A program made the position numbers and the translations under genes. A stretch of 59,224 bases of DNA. Source: Moorena sp. SS36440bin_2 (GTDB taxonomy: Bacteria > Cyanobacteriota > Cyanobacteriia > Cyanobacteriales > Coleofasciculaceae). A model generated the notes under the pieces. It was not told the origin of the DNA, did not search any database, and saw only the letters and a list, made by a program, of their open reading frames with translations. Each line of letters opens with the position of its first letter. Position 1 is the stretch's first letter. The stretch is taken from contig WTKN01000212.1 in assembly GCA_011524395.1 (NCBI GenBank), forward strand, positions 1-59,224. Reading direction: 5' to 3'. This document shows, piece by piece, positions 9,787 through 18,282 of the stretch.

Positions 9787-10851
9787 TTAATTAGAAAGGG
9801 CAGCAATGGAAACTTTGGCAGCAATCTGAGATGCGATCGCTACCAGTGCTTTAGCGGAGGCTGACTCTGGATTGCCAACTGCGATGGGCAATCCTTGATC
9901 CCCTCCCTGGCGTAGGGAAATTTCTAGGGGAATACAACCGAGCAAGGGAATTCCTAGTTCTTTTGATGTTTTTTCACCTCCTCCAGAGCCAAACAGGTCA
10001 TACTGACGATCGGGCAAGTCTGGTGGGATAAAGTAACTCATATTTTCTACGATTCCCAACACCGGGACTCCCATTTGCTCAAACATTTTTAACCCTCGGC
10101 GGGAGTCTAACAGAGCGACATTTTGGGGTGTTGTCACAATTACTGCTCCTGCCATGGGTACTGCTTGGGCTAAGGTTAGCTGAGCATCCCCAGTACCTGG
10201 TGGCATATCCACAATCAAATAGTCCAATTCACCCCACTCTACCTGATAGAGGAACTGCCGAATAATCCCATTTAACATCGGTCCGCGCCAAACCACTGGC
10301 TGGTCTGGATCAATTAGAAATCCCATGGACACCAGCTTGACACCGTGATTGAAGGCTGGCTCGATTACATCCCCCTGTTTTCCTTTCTGAACCATGACTT
10401 TGGCATCAGTTAATCCCAGCATAGCTGGAGCATTGGGACCATAGATATCAGCGTCTAGCAGACCCACTTTAGCCCCCAACTGAGCCAAAGCAACTGCCAC
10501 ATTTACCGCAACAGTACTCTTACCAACGCCTCCCTTACCACTGGAAATGGCTAAAATATTTTTTACCCCCTCAATACCAGTGCGGTCAGGCAAGGATTTT
10601 TGCTGAGGTGTTTCAGCGGTAACATCCACTACTACCTCTTCTACTCCTGATAGCTGTTTCACTGCCTTCTGGCAATCCTCTACAATAAATTCCCGCAAGG
10701 GACAGGCTGGGGTGGTCAACACTAAGGTAAAACTGACTGTACCGTTGTCAACCTTGACATTGCGGATCATATTTAATTCCACCAAACTCTTCTGGAGTTC
10801 GGGGTCTTGTACCGGTCGTAATACGTCTAAAACTGAATTTGTATCAAGCAT
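9787..10851 (-). CDS. mrp: Mrp/NBP35-type P-loop ATPase, Fe-S cluster carrier
   Basis: Cytosolic Fe-S cluster scaffold/carrier of the ApbC/Mrp family. It has an N-terminal MIP18-like domain (LRPVQDPELQKSLVELNMI; TTPACPLREFIVEDC) followed by a deviant Walker A motif SGKGGVGKST, then LLDADIYGPN and DMPPGTGDAQLT. The ATG at 10851 (MLDTNSV) is preferred over 10890 because the first 13 residues of the longer frame are not part of the conserved domain. Confidence 0.93.
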   Translation of the reverse strand: MLDTNSVLDVLRPVQDPELQKSLVELNMIRNVKVDNGTVSFTLVLTTPACPLREFIVEDCQKAVKQLSGVEEVVVDVTAETPQQKSLPDRTGIEGVKNILAISSGKGGVGKSTVAVNVAVALAQLGAKVGLLDADIYGPNAPAMLGLTDAKVMVQKGKQGDVIEPAFNHGVKLVSMGFLIDPDQPVVWRGPMLNGIIRQFLYQVEWGELDYLIVDMPPGTGDAQLTLAQAVPMAGAVIVTTPQNVALLDSRRGLKMFEQMGVPVLGIVENMSYFIPPDLPDRQYDLFGSGGGEKTSKELGIPLLGCIPLEISLRQGGDQGLPIAVGNPESASAKALVAIASQIAAKVSIAALSN

Positions 10852-11054
10852 GACAGATAGGCGGGCATAGCGTGTGTGAGCTAAGGCCACGAGTTAGGGG
10901 ATACGGTTAGATTGTAGAGCTTTTACGAGGCGCAGTGATTGTCAATCAGACTAATAAAATAGACCATTGAGGGGATCGCGACCAACTGTCTCGAACTATT
11001 TTTGATTATTTTTATATTTGACTCACAGGCTAACCCCTGTCTTCTTGTCTTGAT

Positions 11055-11090
11055 GCAGTAGCTGATGGGGGAAACCTGATCAGCTACTGC
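11055..11090. repeat. Perfect 12-bp-stem hairpin
   Basis: Arms GCAGTAGCTGAT (11055-11066) and ATCAGCTACTGC (11079-11090) surround a 12-base loop. It resembles family A palindromes in its loop (GGGGGAAACC). A role as terminator is possible but no T-run follows. Confidence 0.65.
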
Positions 11091-11109
11091 TTGTTCCCCA
11101 CCTTCTCAG

Positions 11110-11304
11110 GGCAGGGCTGTTTCTTGCGTCGGACTCAAATGCGATTGGTGGGGAGATAAGGAGATAAGGAGATAAGGAGATAGGGGGAATTTTTAGTCAT
11201 CTCAAGGTATTGTTAACCTTAAAAAAACCTTCTCTCCATCACCCCACCTGCCTTTCAACCGATTGAATTTACAATTTATTCATGAGCAATGTTACAGCCC
11301 TGCC
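11110..11304. mobile_element. MITE copy 1 with 11-bp terminal inverted repeats
   Basis: Terminal repeats GGCAGGGCTGT (11110-11120) and ACAGCCCTGCC (11294-11304). TTCTCAG directly flanks both sides (11103-11109 and 11305-11311), a 7-bp target duplication, or up to 11 bp depending on where the termini are placed. The interior carries an octamer run (GGAGATAA, about 11152-11183) and an A/T-rich AAAAAAACCTTCTCTC segment. No coding capacity. A second copy, inverted, lies at 24024-24260. Confidence 0.8.
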
Positions 11305-11762
11305 TTCTCAGGGCACTGGCTGTTGCCTTAAACCTTGACCCGAATTGGTTTGACCCTTATTTTGACGATCCGATTCTAATTCATCGAACTATTTACTACC
11401 CCTCTGAAAGTGGTGTGACAAGAAAACATACAGACAACGGCATTTTTACTGTGTTAATCCAAGAATATTTTCCCACTCATTCTCTGTGGGTTTCTACTAA
11501 AAATACCTGGATTGATGCGGTCTGTTTAGAAGATACGTTTGTGATTAATTTGCGGTATATGTTGCCACTTTGGACAAATATTTTGTTTGTGAGTACTCTC
11601 CACGAATTGATTCATACACTTTCCAGGAGGATTCGGATTTCGATTCCTTTCTTTGTTTATCCAAATGTCAAGGCAACGTTTGAAGCGCTGGAAACCGATA
11701 AAAATATCAACGCTACTGACATTATGCTGAAAAAAAATAATTCAATTTGGTTTAAAAAATAA
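11305..11762 (+). pseudogene. 2-oxoglutarate/Fe(II) oxygenase remnant (isopenicillin N synthase-like)
   Basis: The C-terminal jelly-roll half of an IPNS-family dioxygenase. Visible are LRALAVALNLDPNWFDPYF, the iron site H-x-D in TRKHTDNG, the distal His in STLHELIH, and the R-x-S co-substrate motif in RIRISIPFFVYP. The N-terminal 150-180 residues usual in this family are missing. The frame can open only at an ATG (11289) inside the MITE terminus, and recognisable homology begins exactly at the MITE edge. The gene was therefore probably broken by the MITE, with the upstream part lost or decayed. Expression of the remaining domain cannot be excluded. Confidence 0.7.
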
Positions 11763-11961
11763 TGGTTAGGTAGGGCTAAAGAATTAAAGTAATCAGGATT
11801 TTGTAGATAATAAGTTATGGGGATAATAGTTGACTTGTCGCCCCATAGCGCCTTGGTTGACTACTTTTGGTCGCGCTGCATCGCCACTCCCTACTCCCTA
11901 CTCCCTTTGCTATATAAGCTATCGTGGTGATTAAAGACTCGCGAACCAGCGACAGATTGCC

Positions 11962-13731
11962 ATGAGAAAATTTTTGATACTGTGTATGTTTGTAGTAGGG
12001 CTGGGTTTTGCCCTGTTTAACTTTAAAGGATTGGCAAATCAGGGGAATTTTGAGTCGATTGTGATCGACTTCCGGGAAGATATCCCAGCTGCTCAACTTA
12101 ATGAGCAATTGCAAGCGATCGCAAAAGAATACGAGGTTAATCCCCAACTCAATAGTGAATTTTCAGCAGCGGATCACATATATATCCTAAAGGGAGATAA
12201 ACAACTGCTAAATACCCTGAAACAATCAGGACTATCCCAAGCAACAGAATATATTGAACCGAACTATACCTATAGTGCCTTCGAGGTTCCCAATGACCCT
12301 GACTATGGCAAGCAGTGGAACCTGCGCAGCATTAATGTAGAATCTGCCTGGGATGACACCAAGGGTAGTGGGATAACAGTAGCAGTGATTGACACCGGGG
12401 TCAGCACAGTCCCGGATTTGAAAGATACTCAATTTGTTGAAGGCTACGACTTTGTCAATGACCGGATTGAAGCATGGGATGATCAAGGTCACGGTACTCA
12501 CGTAGCCGGTACCATTGCCCAATCTACCAACAATGGTTACGGTGTTGCCGGAATTGCTTACGAAGCTAGCCTGATGCCCCTGAAGGTATTGGCAGCCAGT
12601 GGTGGTGGTACAGTGGCTGATATTGCGGAAGCAATTCGCTTTGCCGCTGATCATGAGGTAGATGTGATCAACATGAGTTTAGGGGGGGCTGGTGAAAGCA
12701 ATCTGATGGCAGAGGCAATCGAATATGCCTATCACAAAGGTGTTGTCCTAGTGGCTGCTGCTGGTAACTCTAACCAAAATGCTGCCGCTTACCCTGCCCG
12801 CTATCCCCATGTTATTGGTGTTTCTGCCCTTGACTCCGCAGGTCTGAAAGCTCCCTACTCTAACTTTGGTGCTGGGGTAGATATCTCAGCCCCTGGTGGC
12901 AGTGAAAATGGTAAGATTTTGCAAGAGACTATTGATGGAGAGACAGGCAGCCCTGTATTTGCTGGATTCCAAGGCACCAGTATGGCATCGCCTCACGTTG
13001 CTGGTGTGGCAGCTTTAATCAAAGCTAGTGGGATTAAAGACCCTGCTGATGTATTGAATGTACTCAAGCAGTCCACCCGAGCTGTAGAAGATGACCCCCT
13101 AAACCACTATGGTGCTGGACAATTGGATGCCGGTGCTGCCGTTAAACTAGCTCTGAAAGGACAAATTACCTTCCAAGACTTCTTCCGCTGGTTAAGGGAT
13201 AACGGCTATCTCAATCCTCGCTTTTGGATTGATGGTGGTGTGATCGCCCTGTGGCCGAAGATTGCTATGGTACTAGGTTCCTACCTGCTGGCCTGGTTCT
13301 TGCGCAATTATTTTCCCTTTACTTGGAGTTGGTCCCTGGCCACTGGCTTAGTAGCCGGGAGTTCAGGATTATTCTTCCTGAAAGGTTTGTATATATTTGA
13401 CTTACCCCAATGGCCCTTGCGAGTCATGGGAAGTTCGATTCCAGAATTGGGTAGCGCTATTGGCAGCAGCAGTTTTCTCAACCCTCTATTTGCCAGTTTT
13501 GTGATTCCATTTATATTAATCGCCCTACTGTTAGGACATCCCCAATGGAAGTGGTTAGCAGTTGGTTCAGCTCTCGGTGTAGCCAGTTGCCTAGCCGTGA
13601 GTGCTGTGGTTTCACCTGAGCTAATCTGGCTAGGAGGCGGGGTTTTGTCTAGGGTGTTCCTGATTGCCAATGCCTTGCTCTGTTTTGGACTAGCTTATTT
13701 AGCCGTTCAAGGGGAGAAACAATCAGCATGA
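11962..13731 (+). CDS. Subtilisin-like serine peptidase (S8) with C-terminal membrane domain
   Basis: A secreted or membrane-anchored subtilase of 589 residues. A hydrophobic N-terminal segment (about 3-20) acts as signal or anchor. A propeptide-like region follows to about residue 120, then the catalytic domain: Asp144 (VAVIDTGVS), His177 (DQGHGTHVAG), Asn in AAAGNSN and Ser340 (GTSMASPHVAG). After about residue 425 come several membrane helices (VIALWPKIAMVLGSYLLAWF; SSGLFFLKGLYIF; IPFILIALLL; ALLCFGLAYLAVQ), an uncommon tail for the family. The stop overlaps the next start (ATGA), so translation is coupled to the 74-residue downstream gene. Confidence 0.9.
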   Translation: MRKFLILCMFVVGLGFALFNFKGLANQGNFESIVIDFREDIPAAQLNEQLQAIAKEYEVNPQLNSEFSAADHIYILKGDKQLLNTLKQSGLSQATEYIEPNYTYSAFEVPNDPDYGKQWNLRSINVESAWDDTKGSGITVAVIDTGVSTVPDLKDTQFVEGYDFVNDRIEAWDDQGHGTHVAGTIAQSTNNGYGVAGIAYEASLMPLKVLAASGGGTVADIAEAIRFAADHEVDVINMSLGGAGESNLMAEAIEYAYHKGVVLVAAAGNSNQNAAAYPARYPHVIGVSALDSAGLKAPYSNFGAGVDISAPGGSENGKILQETIDGETGSPVFAGFQGTSMASPHVAGVAALIKASGIKDPADVLNVLKQSTRAVEDDPLNHYGAGQLDAGAAVKLALKGQITFQDFFRWLRDNGYLNPRFWIDGGVIALWPKIAMVLGSYLLAWFLRNYFPFTWSWSLATGLVAGSSGLFFLKGLYIFDLPQWPLRVMGSSIPELGSAIGSSSFLNPLFASFVIPFILIALLLGHPQWKWLAVGSALGVASCLAVSAVVSPELIWLGGGVLSRVFLIANALLCFGLAYLAVQGEKQSA

Positions 13732-13952
13732 CGATCAGCATCACAGGCGTGATTGAGCGCAAACAGATGGGTTCAGGAGTCTGGGCACTGGTTTCTGAAT
13801 CAGGGGAAACCTACGAACTCAAAAACATTTCGCCAGAGTTAAAGCAATCGGGACTGAAGGTCACGGTTAAAGGAGAGGTGCGAGAGGATGTGATGACCTT
13901 TGCCATGATTGGTCCGGTGTTGGAGATCAAGTCCTTTGAGTTACTTCCTTGA
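13728..13952 (+). CDS. Small hypothetical protein coupled to the subtilase
   Basis: 74 residues, overlapping the subtilase stop by four bases. The alternating beta pattern (ISITGVIERKQMGSGVWALV, then GETYELKN, LKVTVKGEVRE and FAMIGPVLEIKSFEL) suggests an OB-fold-like small barrel. No signal peptide and no catalytic motif. The tight coupling implies a role with the protease, for example as an inhibitor or cofactor; that is inference. Confidence 0.7.
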   Translation: MTISITGVIERKQMGSGVWALVSESGETYELKNISPELKQSGLKVTVKGEVREDVMTFAMIGPVLEIKSFELLP

Positions 13953-14090
13953 GGATATTGCCTCTTGAAGCAAGATAATCATGACGTAAGTATTCAGCTA
14001 TCAGCCTATTTACCCATCACTCCATCACCCATTGACCATAGCTCTCTAAAAGCTATGCTCAAAAATCATCTACCTATGGGGTGAAATCCC

Positions 14091-14114
14091 AAGACTCGGT
14101 AATTACCGAGTCTT
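14091..14114. terminator. Perfect 24-bp palindrome downstream of the subtilase pair
   Basis: AAGACTCGGTAA followed directly by its reverse complement TTACCGAGTCTT. It lies 139 bases after the 74-residue gene and has no T-run. It may be a transcription end or a protein-binding site. Confidence 0.4.
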
Positions 14115-14570
14115 GTCACAATCTTTACAAAAACCATAATAAAGCTCAAATAATACACCTAGAGCTTCTCCCTAAGACTGACAAACTGGTTAATACCAAG
14201 GATTAGGCACTATTGACCTGAATTAGCAAAGTTGAGGGTCAGGCTGAGTAAAATGCTCTGGGGACAGTGATGAAACCCCAAAGGAGTATCTTGGGGAAAA
14301 TTTCAGATGTTAAGCTAGTTGGTAACACGCTTATCATAGTATCGATAAACCTACACCCTAATCCTTTCTCCTGGAAAGCTTACTGATTCAGTACATCCAA
14401 TGCTGGGTATGAGTGCCAATTCCCAAAGGGTAAATTAGCTGCTTGCCAAAGCAATTTCCCCTGTTGTAAGTGCTTAAGACCGTTGATCAGTTCGTGTTGA
14501 TAGGAAAAGGAGCAAGCAAACTAATCTATAGAGATGGCTAGATAGAGTGGCTAACACCTTACCACCCAGC

Positions 14571-14665
14571 GATGCAGCGCGGTCTTGGGGGTTTCCACGG
14601 GGCTTACAAGGTGCGGAAGCAAGTTCCACACACAGACCCATGCGCCATGAGCGACTGCATCAAGA
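14571..14665. repeat. Dispersed palindromic repeat, family A, copy 2
   Basis: Begins GATGCAGCGCGGTCTTGGGG and ends CATGAGCGACTGCATCAAGA, so the GATGCAG/CTGCATC arms enclose about 80 bases. It shares the arms and the CATGAGC block with 92-182 and 42856-42905. Confidence 0.6.
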
Positions 14666-15023
14666 AGTGAAAAAAAATCCCCAGCTCACTAAAGTGAACC
14701 GGGGGTGTCAATCAGGGTGCATCTACCATTTCACTTTTCTGAAATTGGTGATAGCAATCCGGAAAAATCTGGGTAAAGTGGCGCCCAAATGCTGGAATTA
14801 TGAAATTTTATGATTCAAAACAATTAACAGAGTATGCCTTGGAAACTTTAACTAAAAAATGGCATAAATACCATGAGCCAACCAGAATTTTCCCCTAAAG
14901 GAATACTCCTCAATAAGCAAATAGTAAACAAATATTCAATATTCAAGAATTTTTAAACCTTCCGCCAAAGCTCGTGACTATGAGCAAAATTGAACCCTTG
15001 AAATTGAGCAAAATTGGGCAACA

Positions 15024-17552
15024 GTGGCACAGGAATTCCATATCTCCGTAACCCCCTTAGGAAAACATGATGATTATCTGGTGCGCATCGAACGAGTGGC
15101 ACCGGGAGTCTCATTGGCAGAAGAACAAGTCAGTTGGCCGCTAGAAGAATGGTTAACCCAGGCAAAGCAACTGATGAATGACCCCCTATTTAGTGTCCTG
15201 CAGGGTAGAGCAGCTGCGGTGGATGGCAGTTTTGCCATGCCATCTTGGGGAGAACCGTACTCTCAATCCTCTTTAAACTTAGTTGCCTTGGGTCAAGAGC
15301 TATACAATGCCCTATTTAAAGGAAGCTTGCGCGATAGCTGGATGATGGCGCAAGCGATCGCTCAAAATCAACGGTCGGTTTTGCGACTGCGTCTGGGATT
15401 GAAAGGTACAGAATTACCCCGCCTACCTTGGGAAGTTCTCCATGCTGGGGATCGCCCCCTAGCCACAGGAACTGATGTGGCTTTCTCCCGCTATCAAATG
15501 ACTAAAGGGTTGATTAGACCAGTTCCGAAGCCTTTGTCCCCACCGAATCAACCTCTAAAAATTTTGATGGTGATCGCGGGTCCAAGTGATCAAGAAAGTT
15601 TAGAACTCTTACAAGAAGCATCTCACCTTAAAGAAGAACTCCGCCATCGTTCCCCCAATGGACCACCAGCGATTCATCTGACAATTCTGGAACAGCCAGG
15701 ACGGGAACAGTTAACCCAAGCCCTGGAACAAGGAAAATATCAAGTCTTCCACTATGCTGGTCACTCTAACCTAGGTGAATCAGGTGGTGATGTATACCTG
15801 GTTAGCAAAAAAACTGGTTTGACAGAAACCGTAAGGGGTGATGATCTAGCTGGATTGTTAGTTAATAATGGTGTCCAGCTGGCTGTATTTAACTCCTGTC
15901 GTGGTGCTCATACAGCTGCTTCAGATACCCAGGAAAACGGTAACGATCAAAATCTTGCTCAAGCACTGGTTAAGCGGGGTATTCCTGGGGTTCTAGCGAT
16001 GGCAGAGCGCATTCCTGATGAGGTAGCCCTGACCCTAACCCGATTATTATACCGTAACATAAACCAGGGTTATCCCATTGACCTAAGCCTCTCGCGAGCT
16101 AGACAAGGACTGATTTCTGCTTATGGCTCGAACCAGCTTTATTGGGCATTACCTGTTCTCTATCTGCATCCGGCATTTGATGGTTTCCTGACCAATGATG
16201 ACCAGAGTTATGACCGAACTCAAATATTTAGTCTGCCCGATCCTCCTGGAATGTCTGTAGGGTTAGACCCAGAAGAGGGTTTTTTTACGCCACCACCAGA
16301 GAGAGAATATACCACATTATCAGAATTTGAGGAAGACTCAGCTCTTGTCTCTAGGGCAGAAGCTGAGTATGACCATGAAAGTCTCACTGGTGTAACACCG
16401 GGTTTAGAATCCCATGAACTAGAAGCAGATGATCCCGCTGCTTTCATTAAGGGATTACTGGATCAGCTGAATACAGAGGCGATTGGTGGGGAATCAACAA
16501 TAGCAGCATCGAATTCGGAGGGGTTATCGGAAAACCCTTACTCAGAAACTGCTCAGAAGAACCTACCAGTCCATAGCCCAAGCCAACTACCTGCTCCCAG
16601 GAAAACAACAGCTGCAACCCTCTTAGGGGCTTTGTCTAGCGAGGGATCAACCCAATCAGCTCCAAACCTTGAGGATACTACAGCAGGACTTGAGGCTAAA
16701 AAGGTAACTAATCCTAAACACAAGGGTTCAAGGTTACCAAGTTCACCATTGTGGATCGGACTAGGAGCAACGGGAACTCTTGCCTTGGTATTGGTGAGCA
16801 TGTGGTTTTTCCAGAACCCTCCTATTCCTGGGCTAGGGAGACAATTACCAGCAGGTCTCTCTAAACCTGTAGATTACTCAAATGTGAATTTGACAAAGGT
16901 TAATACCAAGACCGTCACAGCGATCGCAATTGAAGCATTCAGTGAGGATAATATTATTCGAGGAACCGAAGCTGTAAAGGCATTGCTAGACCGGGGTGCA
17001 TTACCTCAGGCTTCTGCTGCTATTAAGGAAGTTCCCTCAGCACAATTGAATAAGTCAATGGTGAGTTTCTTAAGAGGTCGTCTGGCATGGCAGTCTATCC
17101 AGACCGGCTCGGATCAATACAGTCTGGATGATGTCAGACGTTATTGGGAAAGAGCAGTAAAACAAGAACCTGACTCTTGGACTTACCGCAATGCCCTAGG
17201 GTTTGCCTATTACGCTGAAGGCAAATACGAGCGAGCTAACCAAGCTTGGTATGATGCATTGTACAGAAGTAGCAACGGGAAATCTACAACAGTTGGATCT
17301 GGAAAATCCAGCAATTCCCAAAAATGGAATACCTATGCTGGCTTAGGGCTAGGCTTGTGGAAATCGGCTCAACAACAAAACGGATCTAAGCGGGCGAGTT
17401 TGTCCCAACAAGCCCTCAAGCTACGCCAAGAAGTGATCGCCAACGACCCGATTAACTTCCAACCTGATGCCTTGAGCAAGAACTGGCTTTGGTCACAGCA
17501 AGCGATTAAAGATTGGCAATCGCTGTTAGAGGTTAGAAGTTCTAACAATTGA
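15024..17552 (+). CDS. CHAT-domain protein with membrane anchor and TPR-like tail
   Basis: 842 residues with a GTG start (15024). The N-terminal half is a caspase-like CHAT domain: RLRLGLKGTELPRLPWEVLH, then the catalytic pair His247 in HYAGHSN and Cys292 in FNSCRGAH, followed by ALVKRGIPGVLAMAERIPDEVA. Residues about 400-570 are a Ser/Glu-rich low-complexity linker. A single membrane helix lies at about 573-597 (LWIGLGATGTLALVLVSMWF). The C-terminal domain has TPR-like pairs (LRGRLAWQSI; ERAVKQEPDSWTYRNALGFA). Topology suggests a cytosolic protease and an extracytoplasmic repeat domain, or the reverse. CHAT proteases are effectors in several bacterial conflict systems. The substrate is unknown. 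Confidence 0.85.
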   Translation: MAQEFHISVTPLGKHDDYLVRIERVAPGVSLAEEQVSWPLEEWLTQAKQLMNDPLFSVLQGRAAAVDGSFAMPSWGEPYSQSSLNLVALGQELYNALFKGSLRDSWMMAQAIAQNQRSVLRLRLGLKGTELPRLPWEVLHAGDRPLATGTDVAFSRYQMTKGLIRPVPKPLSPPNQPLKILMVIAGPSDQESLELLQEASHLKEELRHRSPNGPPAIHLTILEQPGREQLTQALEQGKYQVFHYAGHSNLGESGGDVYLVSKKTGLTETVRGDDLAGLLVNNGVQLAVFNSCRGAHTAASDTQENGNDQNLAQALVKRGIPGVLAMAERIPDEVALTLTRLLYRNINQGYPIDLSLSRARQGLISAYGSNQLYWALPVLYLHPAFDGFLTNDDQSYDRTQIFSLPDPPGMSVGLDPEEGFFTPPPEREYTTLSEFEEDSALVSRAEAEYDHESLTGVTPGLESHELEADDPAAFIKGLLDQLNTEAIGGESTIAASNSEGLSENPYSETAQKNLPVHSPSQLPAPRKTTAATLLGALSSEGSTQSAPNLEDTTAGLEAKKVTNPKHKGSRLPSSPLWIGLGATGTLALVLVSMWFFQNPPIPGLGRQLPAGLSKPVDYSNVNLTKVNTKTVTAIAIEAFSEDNIIRGTEAVKALLDRGALPQASAAIKEVPSAQLNKSMVSFLRGRLAWQSIQTGSDQYSLDDVRRYWERAVKQEPDSWTYRNALGFAYYAEGKYERANQAWYDALYRSSNGKSTTVGSGKSSNSQKWNTYAGLGLGLWKSAQQQNGSKRASLSQQALKLRQEVIANDPINFQPDALSKNWLWSQQAIKDWQSLLEVRSSNN

Positions 17553-17630
17553 CGGTTAACCGTCAACCGTCAATATTGAACTAAGGGCTAAAAAAGGGCA
17601 AATTAAATCAGCACTACCATCGGCTGATGA

Positions 17631-18218
17631 TTATTGATCCCGCATCAAGGAAGACAGAGAGCGGCGCTTACGCATATCCATCATGTTGGCAAGAGTCTCG
17701 TCTTTAGCTAGGGTCTGATCAGTAGGCTCCGGTGGCAAAACCGTTACCTCGGTCTGTTGGTCATCACTCCTGTTTTGTGATGGTGGTAATAATGGTACTG
17801 ATTTTACTGGTTGTTGTTTGCGAGTCGCCTTACGGCGTCTAGAATTACGGCGTCGCCTTCTACTACTGACACTAGATGTTATAGGTCTTTTCAGTTTCGT
17901 TTTACGGCTTGAAAATTTTAGAGCCTTAGTAAGTAATAAGCAACCGCTGGCGCAGCCTACAGCAACAACACCAAACAAAGACAGAGGCACAGCCTCTTTT
18001 GCCGCTGATGCCCGCAGTTGAGCCAGAGCTGGTTGTGGATTATTGGCTTCTTCTTCAATCGGTCCAGGATCAATCAGACCGATAGTTGCTATGCTACCGG
18101 CTAAGACCATAACAACCCAAAGGCCAACCCAAACAGCAATCTGATGATTGTATATTAGCTTTTGGATGGACTCGAAATAATCTTGCTTTTGAGCCTGATG
18201 ACCTGATGGTTTAGACAT
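17631..18218 (-). CDS. Hypothetical membrane protein with Arg-rich cytosolic segment
   Basis: 195 residues with two membrane helices (about 27-50, VWVGLWVVMVLAGSIATIGL; about 80-100, SLFGVVAVGCASGCLLLTKA), then a strongly basic SSRRRRRNSRRRKATRKQQ segment and a Pro/Gln/Thr-rich tail. It converges on the CHAT gene end to end with 78 bases between. No family recognised. Confidence 0.7.
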   Translation of the reverse strand: MSKPSGHQAQKQDYFESIQKLIYNHQIAVWVGLWVVMVLAGSIATIGLIDPGPIEEEANNPQPALAQLRASAAKEAVPLSLFGVVAVGCASGCLLLTKALKFSSRKTKLKRPITSSVSSRRRRRNSRRRKATRKQQPVKSVPLLPPSQNRSDDQQTEVTVLPPEPTDQTLAKDETLANMMDMRKRRSLSSLMRDQ

Positions 18219-18282
18219 CGACGCTCACGATTAGTTAAAAAACACGCTGACGGCATTTTAGCATGGCTAGTCAGTTCGACCA

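Larger units (their letters stand above)
10852..11304. other. Intergenic region with hairpin and MITE
   Basis: No gene is supported. The stretch holds a 12-bp-stem hairpin (11055-11090) and a complete MITE copy (11110-11304). The rest has no recognised feature. Confidence 0.5.
13953..15023. other. Long non-coding region (1.07 kb)
   Basis: No gene is supported. It holds a perfect 24-bp palindrome (14091-14114), a pair of mutually exclusive G4/C4 hairpins (14259-14296), a family A repeat (14571-14665), and three spaced GAGCAAAATTG-like repeats just before the CHAT gene (about 14979-15019). The open frame 14547-14813 is a reading of the repeat. Confidence 0.6.

Noticed and set aside
11815-12147. 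Minus-strand frame over the subtilase start
   Set aside because: Overlaps the well-supported subtilase signal region on the other strand.
13308-13670. Minus-strand 120-codon frame over the subtilase
   Set aside because: Shadow of a real gene with no independent signal.
14547-14813. 88-codon frame in the 14-kb non-coding region
   Set aside because: Its first half is the family A repeat read through. Nothing protein-like follows.
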